From Akanthomyces muscarius (taxonomy: Eukaryota; Ascomycota; Sordariomycetes; Hypocreales; Cordycipitaceae), in NCBI RefSeq assembly GCF_028009165.1, contig NC_079242.1, forward strand, positions 4,092,001 to 4,156,000: a stretch of 64,000 bases of DNA. The letters are read 5' to 3'. Numbering within the stretch: the stretch's first letter is position 1; each line of letters opens with the position of its first letter. Shown here one piece after another: positions 1-12,494 of the stretch. The translations under genes and the position numbers were made by a program. The notes under the pieces were generated by a model that was given only the letters and a program-made list of their open reading frames with translations, did not search any database and was not told the DNA's origin.

Positions 1-1902
1 GTAGATAAATCAGAGCCATGGGTCATGGGTGAGTCGCCATGCAGACAACAGCCCACCCTGGGGCGCCACCGAAGAAAGGGGGCTTGCAGAACAAGAAAAG
101 TGCGCGTGCGGCAGCGAAGCCGCAGAAGCAAATTCGGTTCCTTCTTTCGACACCAAAAAGGAGGGGTCCTTTCTTGCATGAAATCTCGGGCATTTTGTTG
201 CTGCAACTCGGACGCTTGTCGCCAAGAGTTCGCCCACACTCCCATCAAACGTTGACCGTGGGCTAGCCCAACTAACTAGCTGCCTAGCATCCCGTCCCCC
301 CCTTATTTTTCTCTCTTTTCGTAAAGCGGATCGAGTCGCGTAGAAGATCCTGCCGTCTTGGCCCGCGGAGAAGCACCCATTGATATTGTGGCAATTTCAG
401 ATATATGAATTGCAAACGATGATCTGAGCCCGCCGAGAGCCTGCCCGGCTCTGCCTCACCGCAAGGAATTAACTGGAGTCTGCACGCTGCCCGCGACGGA
501 ATCAAAAACCGGAAAGGCCACGTCCAAAACACCCCCAACTCGGGGTGCGATGCTTCCATGCATGGATGGCACCTGATTGAGGATAGGATCGGCGCGCTTG
601 TCGTATTTTCTTGCTCTCTTTGCTCGGGATGTATCTTGGTGGTGCTAGTAACTAGTGGCCCAGACACCCGGCGCCTGCGAGGGTCCCCCGTCTTCCCCCA
701 GAAAAAGTGTCTCACAGCAGGGCTCTGCAGTTTTCAGTCTGTCTCTGCAGGAGAAAGAGGGGCAACAAAAAAAAAAGGCGGCAATAGTCTGGCTCGGTTA
801 TTATTGTTGTCTCTCTTCTTGATGACTTCTAACCATGTACGAGTTAGAACGGCCCATGGCTGCTTCGGTAACTTGGTTGGTGGCTGTTGCTTGTAAGTCG
901 ACTGGGGGGCGCTGGCTAGGCTAGGCTGTGTATGGTGCGAGTCATCGAGGTGCATCGGTCGGCGCCGTTGAGAAAGTTTGCGCGTGCGGGAAACAGCAAC
1001 GGCGGCACTACTGGGTACCTAACTAGTACGCGCACCACCCAAGGCCAAAATGGACAACGGCAAGGCAACTCCCCCCCTCCCTGCTGTATCTTACTGCGTC
1101 TGCCAGTCAGCAATTCTTCATGTACTGGGCGTCCGTCAGGTAGGGGGCCAAGGGCGCAGGAGAGCGGCAGTTCTTGAGTTGCCATCACATGTCCAGCGGC
1201 GACCAGGCGAGCGTAGCAGCCGGATGAAGAGCAGCCCTGGTCCCGGGGACGATCAGTTCTCTCTGGCGTCCCCTCCATTGCAGTTGATGTACTGAGTATC
1301 CGTTCTGGTAGTGGGATGCGCACCTTGTTCTGGAGCCCATTTTCGAAAACAGGGGCGCCGACGAGGACAGATTTGGGCCTTGGCCTCCGTGATCGTGGGT
1401 GGACAATGGACATGAGAGAGGGTCCATCGGCAAGTCGTCCTCGATCCACCGTATCCTGGGATATTTCGTTGTCTTGCCCTGTTCCACGGACCACCCTATT
1501 TTGTATTTCGGCTCTTGCGATGCTTCTCACTTTATTGCAACAACAAGAGGCAAGAGGCGAAAATCGATTACGAGCATCTATCGGTTACTGCGGGCTATAC
1601 TCGACTTCTCTCCTGGTAATGACTTCCAAATACATATAGCCCGGCCCCGACTCCACCAAACACCACCCCCAGATTGCATGCCTACGATTCTTTCAAAACA
1701 CGCAGCATCAACAGTTGTTTGAGGTTATTTGCCTCCTTCTTTTCTCGTTTCTTTTCTGCGTTATACCCTCCACTCCCTTGTATAGATATTCGATCTATAT
1801 CGTTCGTCCTTTCGACTGGTATTCAACCTTTACCCAACAGTCAGCCCCCGGCCCGTTTGCTCTTGTTCACTCTCTCTTTCGCATTTTTGGGCAGCCAACA
1901 CC
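1..1902. other. Intergenic / upstream region of the GPCR gene
   Basis: No open frame in this stretch has a recognisable domain or plausible codon pattern. Short ORFs occur on both strands and overlap one another. The last 200 bases before the GPCR start are pyrimidine-rich (runs of CTTTTCT and TCTCTCT), as is usual for fungal core promoters and 5' leaders. I see no RNA gene or repeat. Confidence 0.6.
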
Positions 1903-3471
1903 ATGCCGTCGACACTCACGGAGGGGCAGCTCGAGGCTGTTAGTGCCATTGAACGAGCCTGCTCCGTCTTTTCGCTCATTGGATGCCTCTTCATCATCAT
2001 CACGTTTTGCTCGTCAAGCGCATTTCACAAGCCCATCAACCGCCTCGTCTTTTACGCCTCGTTTGGCAACATGATGACCAACGTTGGCACCCTCATGTCG
2101 CGCGCCTACCTCGGTGACATTCTTTCCGCTGGATGCCAGTTCCAGGCGTTTCTCATTCAGATGTGCGTATGCATTCTACACCACGAGCTCGAGAAGAAGA
2201 CACTAACACGGGGCGTTATTACAGGTTCATGCCCGCAGATGCTTACTGGACATTGGCGATGGCTGTCAATGTCTATCTGACCTTTTACTACAAGTTTGAT
2301 GCTGTTGCCTTGAGGCGGATGGAGATTCCATACCTGCTACTCTGCTACGGTGTCCCATTTATTCCTGCTTTTGTCTTCATCTTTGTCAAGGACCAAGGCG
2401 GCACCAGGGTCTACGGCAACGCCCTTCTCTGGTGCTGGATCTCGTCAGACTGGGATATCTGGCGCATTGCCTCTTTCTACGGTCCAGTCTGGTACGTTTT
2501 CATCTTCCTCTCCATGTCATTTGCCAGCGTCATGCTGAATCTTCGCAAACAGGGTCGTCATCGTCGCCACCTTCTTCATCTACCTCCGCGCCGGGCGCAC
2601 GATCTACGAGAAGCGCAAGCAGCTGCGCGACTTTCACTCCTCCGACGGCGATCCCATGTCCGTCAACGGCGACAACGCGTACTCTGTGAGAACCTACGAA
2701 GTCACCGTCACCAGCGAAGCCATCAACCCCACTGAGGCAGGCCCCTCGCCATTCGGTCGCCACACTGCAATCAGCGCGCAGCCGAGAGCATCGCTCGACA
2801 ATGATAAGCGTGCGTATTCTGTCCACGTCAACTCTCAGTCAGTGCAGTCTGTGGAGGACGTGGACCTGCCCATCCAGGGCCGCGAGGACATGGCCAAGGC
2901 GGCAGCGGATGCCAAGTCGGCGCCGCAGCCCATCAGCAGCTTCACCACGCGGCCGCAGCCGCCGCCGCGTGTGCCCCGCGCGCCGAACCCGAACCGCCGG
3001 CGCAACCACGAGCTCAACAACGCGGCGTGGTCGTACACCAAGTGCGCCATCCTCTTCTTCACCGCCATCCTCATCACCTGGATCCCGTCGAGCGCCAACC
3101 GCGTGTACTCGGTCATCCACAAGAACGAGGTCAGCGTGGCCCTCGAGTTCATGAGCGCCTTTGTGCTCCCGCTGCAGGGCTTCTGGAACGCCGTCATCTA
3201 CGCCGTCACGTCGTGGGCCGCGTGCAAGAACCTGCTGTACGACCTGCGCTACGGGCACGGGCCCGACGTCACCGAGCTGGTCGGCGGCTTGCCCACATCG
3301 TCGCGCAAGGGACCGACGCAGTACCCGTCGCCTTCCGTCTCTGTCGGCAGCAGCAGCCGCTTCAGCAAGGGTTTCGGCTCAAAATCGAAGCCTGTGAAAC
3401 CATTCGATACCGAGAGTGCCACAGAGCTGTCTACTAGCCGCGCGACTTCTGCCGACGGTCACAGCCGCTAA
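1903..3471 (+). CDS. cAMP-receptor-like seven-transmembrane GPCR
   Basis: Exons 1903-2162, 2225-2491 and 2553-3471 give a 481-residue protein. Both introns (62 and 61 nt) have GT-AG ends and join in phase. Seven hydrophobic helices are visible: one near residues 20-38, a set between about 45 and 190, and the last two near 339-355 and 368-396. A long polar third cytoplasmic loop lies at about 204-335, and a Ser-rich tail follows residue 400. The pattern and short motifs such as SSAFHKPINR, WCWISSDWDIWR and FWNAVIYAVTSW match the fungal relatives of Dictyostelium cAMP receptors (Dicty_CAR family). By family knowledge these act at the plasma membrane with heterotrimeric G proteins in nutrient sensing and development. 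The ligand is unknown. The gene converges on the methyltransferase-like gene downstream. The class is confident; the subgroup is not. Confidence 0.88.
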
Positions 3472-4509
3472 TTAATGGACACGTTGTTCCTTCTCGATTT
3501 TTTTTCCCCGACTGTTGTTGTTTCTCTTCTAAGCTATTTGTTGGAAACGGCATTTTCTAACATGATCTCTGTTTCAATATTGGGAGAGTGGCGTGCTTTT
3601 CGTCTCTAACGAGTCTCCATGTGGGTATACAGGACATTTCGAAACGGTTGCCGTGGTTTTTTGTTCTCTCATTCATGTACATACCATTTTTTTCCTCTAG
3701 GGCCCTTTTTGGTTTTCTGGCATAATTTTTGTGCTTTTTTTTTCTATGTAGCAGCAGATTGATAATACAACAACGTCGGCAAAAGCTCTTGATCCCCGCC
3801 GCTTTATGCATTAATTTACCTCCAGTAACCGAGACTTTGGAATCAGGCAGAGCAATTTCGCCTGCAGACGGCCCAAAACCAATTAGAGGCCCCGTATATT
3901 CGTATACAAAACGGCTATCGGCTTCAGAGAGAGCCCGCCTGTCCACTTGTTATAGGCCCGACGACCCCCGTTATACGTCAATGCGTACGGGGCAGCCCCC
4001 CTGATGCCTCGGTGGGCTCGCGTGCTGCGCGGTCCGGGGTTGGTCAACAAGGGTCCTGATTCATGGTAATTGTCCACAATTAACCGGCGTCGCATTCAGT
4101 TTTTGCCTTGTGCCTGGCACGCCTGGTTATTGGGCAGTGCACAGAGTAGCATCAAAGCAACCACATGACTGGAATTAATTACTAAAGCAACCGCCACTTT
4201 TGTGCATGTGCTGCAGGTGGGCGCTGCACAACCATACTGCCGGGCCATGTCTGGTAAACTAGAGCTGGACAGGGCGGTAATGGTAAGAGAAGCACATGAT
4301 TTTAATATAAAGCAATTTCTGTTTATTTATTCGTAACATCATCATGGGCGGTTAAGCCGAACAAACAAACTTCTCTTAGCCACAAGTTTGACAGTGGTCC
4401 CTACCAACTGGAACACAACAGGGTATAACACTTCCGCCGGTAAATGAAAAAAAAAACAGCCCTCCACATATGCGTACAATCGTCATTCTCCCCCGCTCAG
4501 AAAAAAGTC
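3472..4509. other. Convergent intergenic region (3' UTRs)
   Basis: This region separates the 3' ends of the GPCR and methyltransferase-like genes. It is rich in T-runs after the GPCR stop and A-runs before the other stop, as expected for 3' UTRs and polyadenylation regions. The short frames here resemble no protein. Confidence 0.6.
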
Positions 4510-6542
4510 TCAGACACACTCTTCTTTGAAAGCGTCAATGATCTGGTACTCCCAAAAGGTACCAAGCTGTCGGCATTCTGCAACACACTCGGGGTCATCC
4601 CACCACCAGGTGTTCGGTGGCGTAATGTGCTTGCCCCAGACTTCCACCCAAAGCATGCGCCCAGCTAAGCTGCGCAACTCTGCTTTGTCTCGTCTCTCCT
4701 GATACAGTTTGTTGATGCTGCGATCCGGATCGTTATACCCTTCGCCCCGCGCATTCTCTTGTAGAGCAAAGAATTTCACCTTGGTGCGCCAACTGCCCTT
4801 ACCACGAAGACCAGCGTCACTAAGTAATCTAGGGAACAGGCGACTGGGCTCCAAACAGCATGATTTTCTCTCGATATTGGAGAAAAGATGCTTTTCCATC
4901 CAATCCCGGAGCTTTCGGCCAATAGTTCCGGCGCATGGCAGTGGGTCAATGATCGTTACTTTGAAATATCCGCCCGGCTTCAAGCACTTGTACACACTGC
5001 ACAGTACGTTAGGCAGCAAATAGTATGGACAAGCAGACGGTAAAGAGAATGAATACACAGTCTGGATTATCCGCGGCGCCACAGGGAAGCACACAGCCCC
5101 TGCCGGCGGTGCTCGCAACACATGGATATTGTGTGGCCAGCTGCCTCTCGGATTCTCCTCAGTGACATGATACACCTGTGTATCGGGATGCAAAGTACTG
5201 AGGTACGATGCATAGGCTTTTGATTGTCAGTAATATGTTTGCAACTTTGAAATGGAAAATAAATTACCTTTCGTCTCGTAGAGCAACATGACTAGCGGTG
5301 TCGCCGTAAGAGATGTCACAGGATGGTCTTTGTCGTAGCCTGTATCTGCTATATAACGTCGACCATGAAGAAGAGCGAGCATCCAATGTCGTTTGACATC
5401 TTCCAGCCCAGTTACTTGACCTTCATCAGCTTTGGCGGCGAAGACTTGCTCGGCTTTTGCTAATACCATAGCAGTCGGCGCGCCAGCAGCTGACCGAACA
5501 CTCTGAATTGTATTGGACACAGCAAATGACTCTGTCTTGATGTCGCTCTCTGCACAAGTCTTCAATGAAACTGCTCTTTCAGCTTTTTGAGCCTTCTTGG
5601 CATCGTGAGCTTTCCACTGTGATGGAGTACGCCAAGCTGCAGGGTTGTTGATCCCCAAGGGGGTCGGCGGGGTTCGCCGCGGCGATTTTGGAGGTGGCGT
5701 CAGGAAGACCGGCAATTCCGGTAAGTCCCCTGATAAAAGTGATTGTCCAGGACTGGGAGGATTGTTAGCATGGGTTTCACACAGCAGTTTGGGGATTTGG
5801 CATACTATTCGGAAGGGGATCTCGGTGGCGTGACAAGCAGGGTATCAATGGATGGGGTCCCTCCATCTGATGTTTTGGGCTTGCTGGTAGTTTCTGGGTT
5901 GTTCGAGATAGATGAGAGTTTTTCTTGACGTTCAACCCGGAGTGGCAAGTCGCCTAGGATTCGGATCAAAGCAGCAATACTAGGTGATTCACAGCCGCTA
6001 CCATTGGAGAAGGAGGTTACAGGGATAGCAGTGGCGGAATCGATACTTCCGAACGACTGCGCAAGACATTCTACATCAACATACATCAGCTTTTTGCTAC
6101 CCATAATTCAAGAACAATGCTTACCATCGAATGATGGAAATGTGTCCTGATAGCTGCTAGAGAAGGGCGTGTCGGAGCTGGCCTTGGTCGGTGAGTTCGG
6201 TGCCGTTGTCAGCAGGCCTGAGCTTCTTCGACTGGATGCATCGAATGTTGGCGATATTGGCGAGATCGTGGACGTGGAGGTGATGCTGGGTGTGGCGAGT
6301 CCAGAAAAGGACGGCGAGCGATTGCTGCGATTGTCTTTTAAAATGATAGCGTTTTTGGCACTTCTAGACCGAAAAAAGCTAAAAGGTGACTCGGAGGAAG
6401 AAGAATTTGATGAAGAGGTGGTAGCGGAATCTCTTCCTGAACGGATGCTGCTTTTTTCCTTGTCACTCCTCTTTAGACTCTTCTTGGCCCGATGCTCACC
6501 AACCAACTCCTTGTCCGGGTCGGTCCATACTACATCCCACAT
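4510..6542 (-). CDS. Fungal protein with degenerate SAM-methyltransferase-like domain
   Basis: Exons on the minus strand are 6542-6125, 6070-5806, 5752-5268 and 5216-4510, giving 624 residues. The three introns (54, 53, 51 nt) have GT-AG ends; the second has a perfect GCTAAC branch site, and all junctions keep phase. Residues 1 to about 140 are Ser-rich and probably disordered, and begin MWDVVWTDPDKELVGEH. The C-terminal half resembles a class I methyltransferase: LKPGGYFKV at about 468-476 is the typical motif after strand 4, followed by a strand and a C-terminal alpha/beta part with many Trp. I could not find the glycine-rich SAM-binding loop that should lie upstream, so activity is doubtful. 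This looks like a conserved fungal family, but I know no function for it. Confidence 0.78.
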
Positions 6543-8811
6543 CTTGATAGACGATTGCGGGCAGAGTATCGAGGCTGAATTTTGAGTTAAAAAAAATTGG
6601 TCTCGGCAGGGCAGTTGTCAAGGAGGGATAGCCTAGATCTTGTCACGTCGCTGCCGGCGCTGAGAACGGGGCGTTGGTGTCACAAAAACAGCAAGTGAAT
6701 GAGGTTGTAACTGAGCAGCGCGGCGGCGAAATTTGTCGCGGGTATGTTAAATTGTCCTGAGGAGAAGGAACCGTCAGAAATTCGGCGCGGCAGCTCGCGA
6801 TGAACCGGGTTGAACTTGTAGGATGGCGAACCAGGGCACAATGCAGCTGCAACTCGACTGCAGTAAGCAAAGAATTTTGCTACTGTCAGGATGCGATGAA
6901 AAGATGCGTGGGAGAGTCTTCGCAGTCTTGGGCTTGAAATAGGTACAATGCAGATGATTGCAGCAAGTCAGACGCAGCCACCCGGGGGGGTGCCACGCCG
7001 AAGCAATGCAGTGCGGCTAGTGCGATGTGCGTTCGGCTGAGCTGAATCTGAATTTCGGGCTATGGAAACATGGAAATATACATGATGTAATCGTTGAAGA
7101 GCACAGACTGCCGGCAGATTGCCGAGGGGTAGTGCTGAGCAGGAGCAGGTGGTCTCTACGCAAACGGCTGCAATATACCACCCGCTGTATTTTTTGCTCT
7201 AGGACGGAATAGTCATCTTCGCAGTTTGTTTTTCCATGTTTCTATTCTATCCGATCTAAACTTTGCTGTTGTTTCCGTCCCCGGAAAGCACCCGCACTGC
7301 TGAACTCCATCTGACTTGGTCCAGGCCGATGCTGCGTTTGCAAACAGAAAGATGGAGACTTACTCATCCGCTTTCTCTAACTTCTGAGAAATAACTGACG
7401 CTGACGTTTATTATTCAAATCAGAAAATAATTATGTGTAGGCACCTTATTCGGGAGTATCGCAAGTCACCTGCGGCCTTCACTACTGCGCCGAAGGCAAA
7501 GCTGCGCTTCTCGAGGGAACAGATCCCCGGTATGTGGGCTGCTACTACACTGCTGCGCCGCATGTTTGCTACCATGGTCCTGGATAATTTCGATCCATTT
7601 GACTCCTAGCCCCCTCTCAATTGCCACTTGGGAAACAAGGTCGGCTGTGCCCTTGTCATACGTCGGGTGCTGGGATTGAGTTGAGCTGATCTAACGAATG
7701 TATCACAGATCAAGCCGACGTGCCACGGAGCCAGACCAGATATAGATGGCCATCAAGGGTTTGCCGAAAAAAGCCCATCTCCCATTCGTCGACGCAGGGA
7801 GCCGTCGGAGCACTTCCCTTTGCGTGTGGCAAGCGAGCCTCGTACCCAGAGACATGCAACTCGCTTGCTGGGTTCCTGAGTGGACAGCTGGCCCCCGTGG
7901 CACACGACGCGCACCAATATTTCACTTCGATCCATTTGTGTTTCTTGCTATGTGAAACATAATGACTCGGCGTGTGGCGGAAACAAAGAGGCTGGTGGTG
8001 GCCAGGCCAGTGGCTGCATATCAGACTTGCATGCATGAACAGGTCGTTTGGAGCTCACTTTGACCCGGAGGCGCCGTTTACACCAGTGGCACCCATACAC
8101 GCTCAGACCACGTCCCAAACAAGGCTTTACCATAGTGATGATTCTATGCCTCCTTAGATTCAGCGGACTTCCTCGGCAGGATCTGCTTCCACTGGTCCAG
8201 ATGCATCGTACAATGGGGGACAGTATCGCGGGTACACGCGTAGAAGTAGGCCGTGGAACAGCTTCCGTGAGAGGCTCTGTTTTGCAAAGCAATCGCAGCT
8301 TTAGACATGATGCTTTTTTTTATCCTGAGTCTACCGACTGCAGTCTAATTACTTACTTAATTACTTATAACCATGCTTTGTTGTCCTTACCCCAACTGTT
8401 GATTCGGTTCCCATCCACATACCACATCTCCAAAAACGCGGACGGGCCGTTCGTTTTCTTTGCCAGCTGGCAGATACCCTTTACCCCGCTATCCAGAGGT
8501 GATTTCATAGCATCTTTAATTTGCCGGCTGTGAAGGTATCCGTTGCCTTGGTAGCCTCGGGTTTAAGTCAACTTCCCGCTCTACCATTGTCACCTCGTCC
8601 GTTTGTAGAGGGCACGCACTTTCCCGGCGAAAGCCGGCTTCCCCTTTCTCCTGCACAATTTCAGTACCCCTTTTCACGTATACATCATCGGCCCTCGAAA
8701 CACCGAATATTATAACAGCATCGCTCACGTAGCACATTGCTGCAGTGCGCGTCTCCAAGGGTCGCGCTCGCTTGTCTACGGCCGAGTACATTCCACGTCG
8801 GAGCCGCCATC
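6543..8811. other. Divergent intergenic region, methyltransferase-like / purine permease
   Basis: 2.27 kb separate two divergent genes. I see no protein-like frame. A UaY-type site (TCGG-N6-CCGA), which controls purine genes in Aspergillus, was looked for and not found. A short AT-rich repeat-like stretch (TAATTACTTACTTAATTACTTA) lies near 8345-8368. Confidence 0.55.
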
Positions 8812-11083
8812 ATGTCGCAACCAAGCCACGACGAGTTCGTAGTGGAATCTCATGAACCTGCTGCTAGGCGCTCCAAGTTCTGTGGTCTACGCGACTTTTG
8901 CGACTTGGCTGATGAATGGATCTCCGCATCAAAGTTTGGCCACTTTTTCCGCCTCTGCGGGAGCGGCCATGTAAGTTCTTCCCTCGAGCAAACCAGCAAA
9001 AAAAGAATACATCTAACAACATCATCAGCCCAACGAAAACACCGACGCGACAGCTTTCCAAGAAATTCGTGCCGGCTTGACCACTTTTGCCACCATGGCA
9101 TATATCATCGCGGTGAATGTAAGTATGCATGGCTGATCAGTCGCGGTGGCAGCACTGACATAGCGCTCAAGGCTTCCATGCTCTCTCAAACAGGTGGCAC
9201 ATGCGAATGCAGTCTTGTCGACAGACACCAATGCGATACCATTCCCGCCTATGTCTCGTGCAAAGAAGGCAAGTAGCAAGGTAGTAGGTGCTGAACTCTG
9301 CTGACTTCTTCAGAGGTCCGACGCGATCTAGTTACAGCCACCGCTGCTATTGCCGGCATGGCATCTCTTGTTTTCGGTCTCCTGACGAACCTTCCGGTCG
9401 CAATTGCGTATGCTTGACATTTGAACATTTCCCAGTATCTGCGTCTGCTGACCATTTTGAAGTCCAGGCATGGGTCTGAATGCGTACTTTGCGTTTCAGG
9501 TCGTTGGTATAAACGGCAGTGGCTCTGTCCCATATCGCACCGCCCTGACTGCCATCTTCATCGAGGGATTCATCTTCATTCTCCTTGCGCTGACTGGCAT
9601 GCGACAATGGCTCGTCAAGATTATCCCCGCAACGCTGAAGACGGCGACGGGCGTCGGCATCGGTTTCCTACTAACTGAAGTAGGCCTCTCGTACTCTTCT
9701 GGCATCGGCGCCATTACTGGCGGAGGCCGCGCCTCGCCGCTCACTCTGGGCGGCTGTCCCGCAGAGCTGATCGATCCCGTCAGCGGTGTGTGTACATCCG
9801 GCCAGATGACGAATCCCAAAGTGAGTGCTTGCAATGTTTGTTCTGCAGAAGCTAGGCTAACCTGTGAAGCTTTGGCTCGCTGTTCTCTGCGGTGGCATCT
9901 TGACTGCTTTTTTGATGGCATACAGGATCAAATATGCCCTCGTCATTGGTATCGCTTTGGTTTCTGTCATTTCTTGGCCGTAAGTTTCTCTACTTACTGT
10001 CCCTACACACCCTTCTCCAGCTAACAACTCTCAGGCGCAACACTGCCGTCACATACTTTCCCGACACCGCCGAGGGTGACTCACGTTTCGAGTTCTTCAA
10101 GCAAGTCGTCGCGTGGCATCCGCTGAGCCGCGTGGCCAACCAGCTCGAATGGGACATCCAGACGAGCGGCTCCCACTTTGCGCTCGCGCTCTTTACCTTT
10201 CTGTACGTGGACATCGTTGACGCCACGGCCACTCTGTACTCGATGGTGCGCTTCTGCGGCGTCGTCGACAAGGACGGCGACTTTCCACGCTCGACCATTG
10301 CGTACTGCACCGACGCCGCTTTTATATCCATCGCGGCGCTATTTGGCTCGTCACCCGTCACGGCCTTTATCGAGAGTGGTGCTGGCATTGCCGAGGGCGG
10401 GCGCACAGGACTAACAGCCATTGTGACGGGCTTGTGCTTCATCGTGGCCGTCTTCTTTGCGCCAATATTTGCCTCGATCCCACCCTGGGCCACGGGCTGC
10501 ACCTTGATTCTGGTACGTGCTGTTTCTATCCTACATGATTGTCCCACTAACACCATGAAGGTCGGCTGCATGATGATTCGCCAGATTACGCAGATCAACT
10601 GGCGCTACATTGGTGATGTCCTGCCCTCGTTTGTCGTCATGACCTTCATCCCCTTCAGCTACAGCGTTGCATACGGCTTGATTGCGTGAGTTACCTTGCC
10701 CTCCGAAACTTAATCGCATACTGACTTCTACTAGGGGCATCTTCGTCTACACCATGCTCAACGGGCTCATCGGTATCGTTGTATACATCTCCGGCGGGGC
10801 CTGCGAGCCTCCCGAGTATGACCTCAAAGAGTACTGGAGCTGGAAGGGCGCCGGGCAAGCCCCGTGGTTTGTGCGTGCCGTCCGCCAGCGCCGCAAGAGA
10901 GCGCAGGATGTCGCCACGCCGGTTGGTGTGCCCGAGTCGCGCTCGCCGCAGCAGGACCGTGTGGTCTCTTTCTCGCGTGACTCGCACGGCCGGTCCTCGC
11001 CCAAGGGTGAGTCTGCCACGATGGCCGAGCAACCCATTCTGTCGCGGCCAACTCCGGAGCAGATGGATCGCAGGTCTCGCTGA
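8812..11083 (+). CDS. azgA: AzgA-type purine (adenine/guanine/hypoxanthine) permease
   Basis: Nine exons: 8812-8970, 9029-9118, 9172-9268, 9314-9407, 9463-9820, 9870-9979, 10035-10512, 10561-10685 and 10735-11083, giving 619 residues. All phases agree. The third intron (9269-9313) is GC-AG, because the GT alternative nearby lies beyond an in-frame stop. The protein matches the AzgA/PbuG branch of nucleobase transporters: an N-terminal polar segment, AGLTTFATMAYIIAVNAS, EVRRDLVTATAAIAG, APGMGLNAYFA, then GGRASPLTLGG and FGSSPVTAFIESGAGIAEGGRTG, with many membrane segments. By family knowledge it imports adenine, guanine and hypoxanthine with protons across the plasma membrane. The C-terminal 100 residues are polar and cytosolic. 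The family assignment is firm; substrate range is inferred. Confidence 0.92.
9269..9313 (+). other. 45-nt GC-AG intron in the purine permease
   Basis: The donor reads AAG|GCAAGT and the acceptor CTTCAG. Joining them keeps phase 1 and restores the conserved EVRRDL motif. Reading through gives a stop 8 bases after the donor, so a canonical GT donor just downstream cannot be used. Confidence 0.85.
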
Positions 11084-11385
11084 GGCTCTACGAAGCCAAG
11101 GTAGCGGGTGTGGAGTAACATGAATAGCATGTAGGACGAAAGGAGGGGAGTTTCCTAGATGACTGAGAATTTCACAGGTATTTCAGAGTATGGCAAGTGG
11201 TGGAAAATTGTATGGCGTATACGGTTTCGTGTAGGACAACTTACAAAGGCAATTTATAATTAGCCTCATCTGATGAATGTATGAACGAAAGCCTTTCTCG
11301 AAACATTGTGCGGTGATGATAGGACAGCAAAATGGGTATATTGTCATAACCGTAGCGACCCTTGCAATTTCTTCCGTGTCACATT

Positions 11386-12494
11386 CTAGCTCATATCGAC
11401 ATCCCCGTCCCCTCCCCTGCCTCGCAACGCCTTCTCGGCCGTCTTTCTCCTCTCCAGGCTCTCGTCCACCCACGTCTTGACGCCCTCATCACCGCCTGCG
11501 CGGATGCGGTTGCCAGCCACGCCCTTGAGCACCTCGCCCGCGAAGCCGACAAAGTTGTGCCGGCGGAGGGCGTTCTCAAAGCGCCACTCGCGGCGCTTGC
11601 GCTCCTCCCTCTCCAGCAGCTCAGCGTCGCCAAACTCGCGCGCGCGCACACGCAGGTCGCGGCACATGGCCAGCAGGTTGAAGCGGATCTCGGTTGCCTC
11701 GTAGCGGGCGACGCGACGCTGCAGCACGTCGACCACGCGGCGCGGGAACTCGTCTTGCGCGCACGCGCCGTGAGAGATGGGCGCCGGCTGCAGACCATCG
11801 AGCTCGTACAGCGTGCCGCCGATCGGGGTGTAGGCGACAAAGTGGAAGGCGTCCTCGGTCTCGGCGTTGGGGTCGCGCTGCGTCTCGTCGGCAAACGGGT
11901 TGCTGCGCGCGAAGCTGTTGTGCACCTCGCGGATCAGATCCGAGTTGCTCAGCGCCTCGCCGCGGAACTCGGGCGGCAGCACCATGGTGAAGTCGCGAAA
12001 GTCGCGCAGCTTCTCGCCAATGTCGACCTTATGGCTGTCATTGTCGGTGGTAGTGTCCGTGTTGGAAGCGGCCGTCTGGTTCAGCAACACGCTGAGCAGC
12101 GCCTGCGTGGCGCACGCATTCTGTATTGTCTGAGCGGCGAAAAAGAGCTTCTCCGAGGCGGCCTGGTCGAATTTACCGTCGAGCGGCCCGTCAGGCGTGG
12201 CGTATGGCTTGTCGGTTGGGTATTTGAAAAGAAAGATGACGCCGTACACAGGCTGCAGCGCAAGCAGCTCCGAAGGATCCAGTGTGAGGAGCTCTTCAAA
12301 CTGAATGTCCTTGACGCCGAGATTCTCTATCAGCGATGTGAATACACCCTATCCGCATGTTAGCATCGTCTTTCGATCTTGTGGGAAGCCGTGTCGCCGT
12401 ACCGCATCGGATTCGACTAGTAGCAACGGTTAGCGAAGTGCGTCATGGAGCACAGCTGGAGCTTGAACTGACTTGTATTCCATCCCCCGCTCAT
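11386..12494 (-). CDS. uch2: Ubiquitin carboxyl-terminal hydrolase UCH37/UCHL5
   Basis: Exons on the minus strand are 12494-12473 (22 nt), 12416-12403 (14 nt) and 12348-11386, giving 332 residues. This rebuilds the expected N-terminus (MSGGWNTIESDAGVFTSLIENLG). It is a cysteine peptidase of family C12. Q85 fits the oxyanion-hole residue, C91 in NACATQA the nucleophile, H181 in AFHFVAY and D196 in YELDG the rest of the triad; the 15-residue H-to-D spacing equals the human one. The C-terminal arm (about 240-320, coiled and charged, with a KEKAL-like end) is the ULD region that binds the proteasome subunit Rpn13. The role is trimming ubiquitin chains at the 26S proteasome and, by family, in the nucleus. 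S. pombe calls it uch2. It lies downstream of, and in tandem with, the HERP-like gene. Confidence 0.93.
12403..12416 (-). other. 14-nt internal microexon of UCH37
   Basis: This exon codes only for the last two bases of one codon and the codons for E, S, D and A. It is flanked by CTACTAG| and |GTACGG. Both introns need it to keep frame, and the ESDAGVFTSLI join matches the family's conserved start. Confidence 0.8.

Noticed and set aside
6543..8811. UaY purine-response site in front of the permease
   Set aside because: No TCGG-N6-CCGA match was found on reading, so purine-specific control is not claimed.
11362..12363. 333-codon plus-strand frame
   Set aside because: Antisense shadow of UCH37, whose catalytic residues and splice sites are clear on the minus strand.
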